Origin: CAZNLL01 sp964573885
Lineage (GTDB): Bacteria; Desulfobacterota; DSM-4660; Desulfatiglandales; Desulfatiglandaceae
Length of the DNA: 20,613 nucleotides
Direction: 5' to 3'
Assembly: GCA_964573885.1 (NCBI GenBank)
Contig: CAZNLL010000066.1
Coordinates: 1 to 20,613 of the forward strand
This document shows, piece by piece, positions 8,510-14,580 of this stretch. Numbering within the stretch: position 1 is the stretch's first letter; each line of letters opens with the position of its first letter. A model generated the notes under the pieces. That model was not told the DNA's origin and made no database searches. It was given only the letters and a program-made list of their open reading frames with translations. The position numbers and the translations under genes were made by a program.

Positions 8510-9820
8510 TCATCCCCGTCCCATGGGCCCTTCCCGGTAAACGCTTGTCCCCGGCCCAAACCAGCGAAAAATCCACGTAAAGGGCCTTATCAAAGAATAG
8601 AGGGCAAAGAGGTTGTCGGGCAAAGGAAATCTCCGCCAGTCGTCATACACGGAAGGACCTAAGACCCTCAGGCAGTAAGCCACCTTGTAGCGCATATCCC
8701 TCCTAAGGAAGTAGCCATTGAGTTTCACATACCCATAGGCCCGTGTAAGAGGCCTGTGCACAGGACCAGGGACGGTCATGAGATAGAGGGCCATTCTGAC
8801 CAGGAAATGGACATTCCTGTCCCTCTCGGCAAAGGCCTGCACCGGTCCGGGCAAGGGGGAATGAAGAAGCTGATTGGCCAGGACCACCCCGGCCGCCACC
8901 ATGCGCCCGACCCCCAGTCGACCCGCACGGCCCATTAACCGTTCCCAGTCAAAGGAGGAGTGATGGTTTCTCATGAGATGGGCGATATCCTGGAGCCAGA
9001 ACAACCTGACCCAGGCATGTTGGGCCCCGTGAGTGCAAAGGAAGAGGAGGTTCTGCTCTGGGGAAAGCGACGCTAGAGATGTGCCGCCGAGTTCGACGAT
9101 TTCTCGGCCCCTCCACAGATCATCGAACCTGAGGGGGAAGAGGTACCGATTGGAGCCGAATCGCCAGTGGAGTTCGACATTAACGCCGCCGCCTCCAGAT
9201 AAGTATCCGAAGTGATGATTGGTCCGGATGTAGGCGGCATATTGTTTCTTTGTGAGGGCAAAGGCCGGGTGGGTGCGTTCATACCCCATGTCTTTCAGAA
9301 TGCCTTCCGCCTCGGAAACACTGCCAGGCGGGACCGCAATATCCAGGTCACCCACATAACGGAGGCCCACCTTGCCGTATAACGCCAAAGCCAGGACCGG
9401 GCCCTTTAGCGGCAAGACCCGGATACCCTTTTCCTCAAATCGTCTCACCAAGCGTACCAGTTCCCCGGTCTTGATGAGGACCTGCCGCACATTGCTACGA
9501 TACCGCTCTTTTAATGCCTGCAGGGTGGAACCCGTGATACCATGTCCCCGGCATGTGCTGAGTGCCTCATAGATCGGTGCAGACACGCGGTGCTGATCTA
9601 CCAGGTTCAAAAAGGCCTCGCCATCGATCCCACTCCTCCAAAGGGCTTGAATCCGGCCCTTCCCGCCTCGGCCGGAGAAGGCTTGGAGGCAGGCCAGGAC
9701 CAGGCCGAATTCCGGTGGGCTGTGAGGACGGGCATTGTAAAGACGGCCTTTCAAAACCTGTTTTCCTCCACAAAGCATCTTGTGCTTACAGGTGTCCATT
9801 TTCATAGCCCATGGGGACAT
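8510..9820 (-). CDS. NTP_transf_5-type nucleotidyltransferase, lasso-type locus
   Basis: A 436-residue protein of the uncharacterised nucleotidyltransferase family (PF14907 style). The region LPLKGPVLALALYGKVGLRY is followed by GDLDIAV, with the metal-binding Asp158 and Asp160. Further on, NVELHWRF and the helical HGAQHAWVRLFWLQDIAHL segment are typical of this family. Such proteins recur next to lasso-peptide B2 and asparagine-synthetase genes, as in the paeninodin-type clusters, where they are proposed to modify the peptide or a phosphate on it. Start: ATG at 9820; TTG at 9823 or later ATGs are possible, as no strong Shine-Dalgarno is present. It lies 80 bp after the B2 gene and touches the ABC transporter gene. 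Substrate unknown. Confidence 0.87.
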   Translation of the reverse strand: MSPWAMKMDTCKHKMLCGGKQVLKGRLYNARPHSPPEFGLVLACLQAFSGRGGKGRIQALWRSGIDGEAFLNLVDQHRVSAPIYEALSTCRGHGITGSTLQALKERYRSNVRQVLIKTGELVRLVRRFEEKGIRVLPLKGPVLALALYGKVGLRYVGDLDIAVPPGSVSEAEGILKDMGYERTHPAFALTKKQYAAYIRTNHHFGYLSGGGGVNVELHWRFGSNRYLFPLRFDDLWRGREIVELGGTSLASLSPEQNLLFLCTHGAQHAWVRLFWLQDIAHLMRNHHSSFDWERLMGRAGRLGVGRMVAAGVVLANQLLHSPLPGPVQAFAERDRNVHFLVRMALYLMTVPGPVHRPLTRAYGYVKLNGYFLRRDMRYKVAYCLRVLGPSVYDDWRRFPLPDNLFALYSLIRPFTWIFRWFGPGTSVYREGPMGRG

Positions 9821-9900
9821 CAAGAGTCAATCCATGTCAATGGAAAGGGGCCGGTGAGACCTTTCAGCGATCCCTTTAAGGCGCAATCGGTGTGTTCTCG

Positions 9901-10326
9901 TTATTGATCTCCGAAGGTGGCAATAACGGTGAATTGCCTATAAGTACGGGAACCGGTGAGAATCCGGTCGCCACAGCGGAGCCAGGCGTGGGCGTTCAAA
10001 TCTTGGACACCGTTCTTTGCAAGACCCAGGTAGAGTGTGCTCGGAAGACCCCGGCCCTTGAGCATCATCTTGGCGGCCATGGCCCGGGCCAGGCATGTAC
10101 TCTCCCAGGGTGTGTGTCGGCCCGCGGTCCTGACGGCCCATGATATTTGAACCGGCAAGGTCGGTTGCGGCGATGCATCAAAAGGCGTTTCCACCATGGT
10201 TTGGCCTAAAAACGGGGCCATCCGACGAAAGGGAATCACAAGAATGGCCATCCGGGCGAGCACAAGCCAAACCAGGGCCTCCACGAACAGACGCCGTTCC
10301 GCGGGTGAACGATGGAAGAACTTAAT
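9901..10326 (-). CDS. Lasso peptide biosynthesis B2 protein (transglutaminase-like leader peptidase)
   Basis: A 141-residue protein when read from ATT at 10326, matching the usual B2 size of about 140-150. It starts KFFHRSPAERRLFVEAL followed by a hydrophobic helix, the normal B2 opening. The transglutaminase-like papain fold shows Cys78 (ESTCLARAMAA), His113 (LNAHAWLRCG) and candidate acid Asp120. B2 removes the leader from the precursor peptide, working with a PqqD-like B1 protein. The start is decided by GGAGG six bases before ATT and by the tight overlap with the PqqD stop codon (ATTAA). Reading on upstream only gives out-of-frame coding of the PqqD gene, with no plausible ATG. ATT is a rare start, or it is an ATG lost by mutation or sequencing error. 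Confidence 0.88.
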   Translation of the reverse strand: MKFFHRSPAERRLFVEALVWLVLARMAILVIPFRRMAPFLGQTMVETPFDASPQPTLPVQISWAVRTAGRHTPWESTCLARAMAAKMMLKGRGLPSTLYLGLAKNGVQDLNAHAWLRCGDRILTGSRTYRQFTVIATFGDQ

Positions 10327-10624
10327 CGGCGCCCTCCACAACCCGGATGGTATGGTCCGAGGCCAGGTCGTCGAGAAACGCGAGAACATCTTTTTCACAC
10401 ACATCCCTTTCCACATCATAACGGGCCATCATTTCGTCGCAGATCTCCGAAACCGTGAGCGGTTTTTCCAGAAGATGCCATATTTCAGTCCCAATGGCAT
10501 CCAGCCCGGAATAGGTCCCGTGCTCTATGCTCATCATCGCCAGTTCATCATCCAGATCAGATGTCAGGATCTCCTCGGATCGGGCCACCCGTGAGTTGAG
10601 GTTTACGCTGTTTGTGTTTGGCAT
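10322..10624 (-). CDS. PqqD-like RiPP recognition protein (lasso B1), left arm
   Basis: A 100-residue winged-helix PqqD-type protein: VNLNSRVARSEEI, then DDELAMMS, GTYSGLDAIGTEIWHLLE, LTVSEICDEMMARYDV and CEKDVLAFLDDL. These proteins bind the leader of a ribosomal peptide and hand it to the processing enzymes. I chose ATG at 10624 because GGGAGGAGG precedes it; the open frame runs 39 codons further upstream to 10741 but has no ribosome-binding site and crosses an inverted repeat. It overlaps the B2 gene by five bases. It aligns along its length with the second PqqD-like gene at 18997, sharing LNSR-ARS, DDEL, IW, EK-TV, YDV and VL-F positions, so the two are paralogues. Confidence 0.9.
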   Translation of the reverse strand: MPNTNSVNLNSRVARSEEILTSDLDDELAMMSIEHGTYSGLDAIGTEIWHLLEKPLTVSEICDEMMARYDVERDVCEKDVLAFLDDLASDHTIRVVEGAD

Positions 10625-11057
10625 CACTGTATCCTCCTCCCGGATGGCTCTTACTACAAAAGAGCCGAAAGCGTCAATACGTTCATCGTTTTGTTTCACG
10701 GATGCGTCAGGTGCCCGGGCGTCAAATTTCCATTTTGACACGCCACATTTGTCAAACTTTCAGTTTGACACTCCGGATTCGTCACCGCCCCAGTCTTTTG
10801 AGTGCCAAAATGAAATTTTGGCGACCTTGCAGGCTGCGACACGCCGTTTGGGACGGGTTAAGGGACGGCTTTAACGTGACAAGTTGTGGTAGGGTGTATG
10901 GGGTCAATAAATTTGATGAGACCGAGGGGTAGGATTGCACGGCAATTCGGGGTAACAACTTCCGCCATTTCAGGGATATTTGAAAGGACCAAATGATTGT
11001 AAAATTGAGTTAGTCACGTTAGTCAACAACGTTACCACATTTCCCATTTACTTTTTT
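10625..11057. other. Upstream region of the lasso-type left arm
   Basis: 433 bp with no convincing gene. Near the PqqD start lie three related inverted repeats (listed separately). Small minus-strand frames beginning at ATGs around 10981 and 11047 (36 and 25 codons) lack a ribosome-binding site and lack lasso-precursor features. No clear sigma-70 or sigma-54 promoter was recognised, although the promoter of the left arm should be here. Confidence 0.35.
10721..10823. promoter_or_regulatory. Three related inverted repeats, candidate operator sites
   Basis: Three inverted repeats of the form G(T/C)CAAA-spacer-TTTG(A/G)C lie about 100 to 200 bp upstream of the PqqD ATG. The first has arms GTCAAA/TTTGAC at 10721-10739. 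The second is perfect with nine-base arms TGTCAAACT/AGTTTGACA and a TTC loop at 10750-10770. The third has arms GCCAAAAT/ATTTTGGC and a GAA loop at 10804-10822. Centres are about 30 and 53 bp apart, close to three and five helical turns. Confidence 0.5.
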
Positions 11058-11121
11058 CCCTGATGGCCACCCAAAGTGTACCACCTGTGGCCACTTCAAA
11101 ATGCCCCACCCCGGCCACCGG
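11058..11121. repeat. Left terminal repeats of the IS21 element
   Basis: Tandem units begin TGGCCACCCAAAGTG at 11064, TGGCCACTTCAAAATG at 11088 and GGCCACCGG at 11113, with a 24-bp period. The same units occur inverted at the right end. The istA open frame begins inside these repeats. Confidence 0.8.
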
Positions 11122-12344
11122 CTCTGGAGGAGGCGCCGAAGCACGCTCGTTCAGCCTGTGAGCCGCATCGGGAGTGGATTGAGGCACAACTGAAGCTGGG
11201 GCGGAATGCCATGGCCATCTACCAGGACCTGGTGGAGCGGTTTGGATTCCCCCATCGGTACAACAGCGTCAAGCGGTTTGTGCGGGGGCTTAAAAAGAAG
11301 GACCCTGAGCAGTATGATCGTCTGGAATATCTTCCTGGAGAAGAGAGTCAGGTGGACTATGGCACAGGTGCGCCGACACTTTGTGAGAATGGAAGATATC
11401 GCAAGCCCCGGCTGTTTGTGATGGTGTTGAAATACTCCGGGCGGGCCTTCCGGAAGGTGGTGTGGAAATCGAGCAAGGAAGCGTGGTGCCGGCTTCATGA
11501 GGAGGCCTTCCGATATTTTGGCGGATGTCCGCAATATGTAACCCTGGATAACCTCAAGGAGGGTGTGATCAAGCCGGATATTTATGATCCGGATTTGAAC
11601 GTATTGTATTCGACGATGTTGTCTCACTATGGGATTGCGGCAGACCCGGCAAGAGTTCGAGACCCCAATCGAAAGGGGAGCGTGGAAAACGGGGTCAAGT
11701 ACACCCAGGACACTGGCCTGAAGGGACGCAAATTTGAAACGATAGGGACCCAGAATGAATGGCTGATGCACTGGGAGGAACGCTGGGCGGCGCAGCGGAT
11801 TCATGGTCGATCCAAACGTCAGGTTGAGGAGATGTTCCGGGAAGAAAAGCCGTATCTGTTGCCATTGCCCCTGATGCCGTTTGTGTATTTTCGACAGGAA
11901 ACCCGAACGGTTTATGACGACGGTACGATTCAGGTGGGCAACTGTTACTATGCGGCAGGCCCGGCGCCCCTGCACAGCGAGGTGGCGGTCAGAATCTATG
12001 ATGAAGAGGTCGAGATTCTGGACCCCCGTCGGATGGAGGTCATTCGCCGTCATCCGAAAGGCAAGCGACCGGGGTCTTTAATGATGGCGCCAGGGGATCG
12101 GATCTTCAACCCGTCCCGGGAAACAGACCGGTTGCTCTCCCAGGCCGAAAGGATTGGCCCTCATACATTTTCCCTGTGTGAAAAGTGGTTTAACGAAGAA
12201 GGTCGCAGCGGCCAGCGACGGATGTATGGTCTGGTCAATCTGGTTCGGCACTATCCGGCGAGGAATGTGGAGAAAGCGGCTGAACTGGGATTGGCAAACG
12301 GATTGAAGAGTTCCAAGGCCATACGGCGGATGCATCCGAGCTGA
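11076..12344 (+). pseudogene. istA: IS21-family transposase IstA, truncated at the N-terminus and frameshifted at the C-terminus
   Basis: The open frame of 422 codons begins at a GTG inside the left terminal repeat. It contains the complete DDE catalytic core: Asp94 (ESQVDYG), Asp158 (VTLDNLKEG) and Glu204 (KGSVENG). IstA would cut and join the IS ends together with the ATPase IstB. The N-terminal helix-turn-helix region of IstA proteins is missing. The repeat runs directly into EPHREWIEAQL, a segment that in relatives comes after the DNA-binding domain, and there is no proper start. At the C-terminus the frame stops at TGA 12342, but the -1 frame reads ELTQDHPLIRSGEDY, which resembles normal IstA tails. 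So the gene looks damaged at both ends. A short but functional variant starting at GTG is a weaker alternative. Confidence 0.8.
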
Positions 12345-12358
12345 CGCAGGACCATCCC

Positions 12359-13504
12359 TTGATTCGATCGGGAGAGGACTACGCTTTATTCTGGGAGGCA
12401 CACGCCGCTGGGGAATCTTCACCCAAAGCCCTCATTTCTTCCGAATCTAATACCAGATCCCTTGAATCCCTGATCCCGATCGCGCACCAGGCAAACTGGC
12501 TTAGGGTGATCGATATCTTCGGACTCGAAGTGGATCCCCAGCGAAGCCGACGGGACGATGAGATCTGGATCAAATCGCCCTTTACCCAGGAAGAGAAGGC
12601 GTCGATGCACGTCAGCCTGTCGGAGAATATCTACAAGGACTTCAGCAGCGGCAAGGGCGGCGGCATCATCGGGTTCTGTCGGGACATGCTGCGACAGCAA
12701 GGCCGGGAAATGACCATGTTCGAGGTGGCCCGCTGGATGGTGACTGAAGGGATCTCCACGAATAATCATCGGGACATCCCATCGACAGACAACCAGCATG
12801 ACAAACTCATCAATCCCCCCATCACCATCGATCTGCGTCGGTATCTGCGCCCGGATCATCCAGAAATGGGACGTCGGGGAATATCCGCTGATACCTGTCG
12901 TTACCTGGGATGCGGTTTCCTCCCTCAGAGAAGTTGGGCCAAAACAGCCTCGCCCCTCAACTCACGACTGGTCTTCCAGATTCGCGGCATCCAAGAAAAC
13001 GGTCATGGCTTAGAACCGGTGATTCTCAGTCATGCCGGACGGGCATTGACCCCGGATCAGGAAGATCGCGATGGAAAATACTGGTGTTATCCCTTCAAAA
13101 AAAGCTGGGAGCTATACAATCAGGACCACATCCTGATGGATGAAGAGGCCTGGCGCCAGGCCAACACCTTCGGCTTGATCCTGGTGGAAGGATTTTTCGA
13201 TGTGGCAAAGCTGGTACAAGCCGGTTGCCGCAATACCGTCGCCTTAATGGGAAGCGCCATATCTGAAAAACAGATCGAGCGGTTGCTCTGGATAAAGACC
13301 CGGGTCCGGTTCCCTCACATCCAAATTGTTCTGGATCGGGACCCGGCGGGACAAAGAGGGGTGTTGCAGATTCAAAGGCAATTAGCCTCCCGCGGCCTGT
13401 CAGTCACTGTCTTTGACTGGTCCCCCTTTCCCGAATCCGTAAAGGACCCGGCAGATATGTCGGTAGATCAGCTTTGCACCCTCCGAAGACAGGGGATCAT
13501 TTGA
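12359..13504 (+). CDS. DnaG-like primase/Toprim protein encoded inside the IS21 element
   Basis: A 381-residue open frame from TTG at 12359. The first about 20 residues (LIRSGEDYALFWEAHAAG) look like the tail of IstA shifted into this frame, so the real start may be later; no good ATG with ribosome-binding site was found. Residues about 45-125 resemble the CHC2 zinc-finger domain of DnaG primases (IKSPFTQEEKASMHVSLS, then IYKDFSSGKGGGIIGF), but the zinc ligands are replaced by Ser73, Thr76, Asp94 and Ser97. Residues about 270-365 form a Toprim domain with Glu277 (LVEGFFD), Asp326-x-Asp328 (VLDRDPAG) and the KDPAD segment at 362-366. This suggests a nucleotidyl-transfer or DNA-handling function related to primases. 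It ends 31 bp before istB. Its role in transposition is unknown. Confidence 0.72.
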   Translation: MIRSGEDYALFWEAHAAGESSPKALISSESNTRSLESLIPIAHQANWLRVIDIFGLEVDPQRSRRDDEIWIKSPFTQEEKASMHVSLSENIYKDFSSGKGGGIIGFCRDMLRQQGREMTMFEVARWMVTEGISTNNHRDIPSTDNQHDKLINPPITIDLRRYLRPDHPEMGRRGISADTCRYLGCGFLPQRSWAKTASPLNSRLVFQIRGIQENGHGLEPVILSHAGRALTPDQEDRDGKYWCYPFKKSWELYNQDHILMDEEAWRQANTFGLILVEGFFDVAKLVQAGCRNTVALMGSAISEKQIERLLWIKTRVRFPHIQIVLDRDPAGQRGVLQIQRQLASRGLSVTVFDWSPFPESVKDPADMSVDQLCTLRRQGII

Positions 13505-13535
13505 ACACCACTCAAGATGAAAAAGGAGGCACATA

Positions 13536-14342
13536 ATGTCGCCTGCTGAATTGGAAAGACATCTCAAAACCTTAAGACTCCACGGCATGATCGCCACCAT
13601 GGAGACCCGGATCATCCAGGCCAATCAGGGGGCTGCTTTCGTCGAGGTCTTTGCCTGCCTGGTTCAGGATGAACTGGATTACCGAAAATCCCGCCTGACC
13701 CAAACCCGCTTCAAGGCATCCGGCCTCACAGAACAACCGACCCTCACCGAGTTCGATTGGGGCTTCAACCCCAACCTCCCCAAGAACGACATCTATGAAC
13801 TGGTGACCGGAAAATTTATTCGAGATGGACACGACGCCCTATTGATCGGATCCCCGGGAACAGGCAAAAGCCACATCGCCAAAACCGTCGCGAACGCCGC
13901 CATCCTTAACGGTTATAAGGTCGTCTACCGCGAAGCTCACACCTTTTTCGAGGACCTCTTCGAGGCCACTCAACTCAAGCGGAGGAAAAAACTCACCAAG
14001 ATCTTGTCTGAAACCGACCTGTTGGTCATCGATGATTTGTTCCTGCGCAAGAAAGTCCCCGAGCAGGCAGCCGACGATCTCCTCGATATCATCCTCAATC
14101 GCTATGCCGCCAGAAAAAGCACCCTTATAACGTCCAATCGACCCGTCGAAGACTGGGGCAAGCTGCTCAAGGACAACGCCGCTTCTTCCGCTATCCTCGA
14201 CCGCCTCCTCCATCGGGGCCGACTCTTCAAGTTCCAGGGAAAGAGCTACCGACTCAAAGAGGCCGCTGTCCGGCTATCCCAACAAACACCAAAAAAACAG
14301 GATGAAAAAGGAAATAGTATGGACCTTTCCCCTCAACATTAG
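13536..14342 (+). CDS. istB: IS21-family helper ATPase IstB
   Basis: A 268-residue AAA+ protein related to DnaC/DnaA-type loaders. It has Walker A GSPGTGKS (105-112), Walker B LLVIDD (162-167), a sensor-1 region LITSNRP (197-203) and an N-terminal helical domain (LERHLKTLRLHGM). IstB binds target DNA as an oligomer, bends it and stimulates the IstA transposase. The ATG is preceded by AAGGAGG at seven bases, an excellent ribosome-binding site. The C-terminal tail after RLKEAAVRLSQQ is polar. The gene appears intact, unlike istA. Its stop lies 14 bp before the start of the right terminal repeats. Confidence 0.95.
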   Translation: MSPAELERHLKTLRLHGMIATMETRIIQANQGAAFVEVFACLVQDELDYRKSRLTQTRFKASGLTEQPTLTEFDWGFNPNLPKNDIYELVTGKFIRDGHDALLIGSPGTGKSHIAKTVANAAILNGYKVVYREAHTFFEDLFEATQLKRRKKLTKILSETDLLVIDDLFLRKKVPEQAADDLLDIILNRYAARKSTLITSNRPVEDWGKLLKDNAASSAILDRLLHRGRLFKFQGKSYRLKEAAVRLSQQTPKKQDEKGNSMDLSPQH

Positions 14343-14355
14343 TACATTGAAATCC

Positions 14356-14417
14356 GTCGCCGGGGTGGGGCATTTTGACCCGGCCACAAGTGGGGCATTT
14401 TGAAGTGGCCATCGGGG
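14356..14417. repeat. Right terminal repeats of the IS21 element
   Basis: On the minus strand the units read GATGGCCACTTCAAAATG, then GTGGCCGGGTCAAAATG, then GGCGACGG, with starts 25 and 24 bp apart. They match the left-end repeats in inverted orientation and end in CCATCGGGG on the plus strand. Confidence 0.8.
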
Positions 14418-14420
14418 CTT

Positions 14421-14580
14421 TTTTTCGTGAAACCAACCCTTGAATAACGGTTTTTCAAGCGCTATTATGGTTTTTCAGGCATATGCGTTTTTGAATTCGT
14501 TTTTCAGGAGAAGCCATTATTTCTCATGGATCCAAGGATTCCACATTCTTTTTCAGGGCCGGTAACGGTTTTTCGTGAAA
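14421..14580 (+). repeat. Cluster of short T-rich repeats (TTTTTCA/TTTTTCG) upstream of and into the Fic gene
   Basis: TTTTTC occurs at 14421, 14451, 14471, 14500, 14549 and 14569, with a variant TTTTTGAA at 14488. The first and last copies share the 12-mer TTTTTCGTGAAA, one just outside the IS right end and one inside the start of the Fic frame. Three of the middle copies read (G)GTTTTTCA or CGTTTTTCA. They could be binding sites or remnants of repeat expansion. Confidence 0.45.

Larger units (their letters stand above)
11058..14417 (+). mobile_element. IS21-family insertion sequence carrying a primase-like gene
   Basis: The element holds istA, a primase/Toprim-like gene and istB in one direction, bounded by inverted terminal regions. 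The outer ends CCCTGATGGCCAC (11058) and its complement GTGGCCATCGGGG (14405-14417) match in 12 of 13 positions. Each end contains repeated units starting GGCC, spaced 24-25 bp, as in other IS21-family elements that have multiple transposase-binding sites. I could not find a matching target duplication: the flanks (ending ...TTTTTT on the left, beginning CTTTTTTT on the right) do not agree, and the exact terminal base is uncertain. istA appears defective at both ends, so present-day autonomous transposition is doubtful. Confidence 0.85.

Noticed and set aside
8509..8559. TTG start for the ABC transporter
   Set aside because: Inside the upstream gene; ATG at 8508 directly after that gene's stop fits better.
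10327..10419. Upstream part of the longer B2 reading frame
   Set aside because: It is an out-of-frame reading of the PqqD gene with no B2 similarity; the B2 opening begins at the ATT.
10625..10741. N-terminal extension of the left PqqD-like protein
   Set aside because: No ribosome-binding site at 10741 and it overlaps an inverted repeat; ATG at 10624 has GGGAGGAGG upstream and matches the paralogue's start.
10795..10830. Sigma-54 promoter (TGGCAC on the minus strand upstream of the PqqD gene)
   Set aside because: The -12 TTGC element is not present at the required distance.
11151..12053. 300-codon open frame on the minus strand
   Set aside because: It lies fully antisense to istA, whose DDE motifs are clear; no family features in the antisense product.
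11047..14425. Target-site duplication of the IS21 element
   Set aside because: The flanking bases on the two sides do not match at 4-8 bp, whichever terminal base is assumed.
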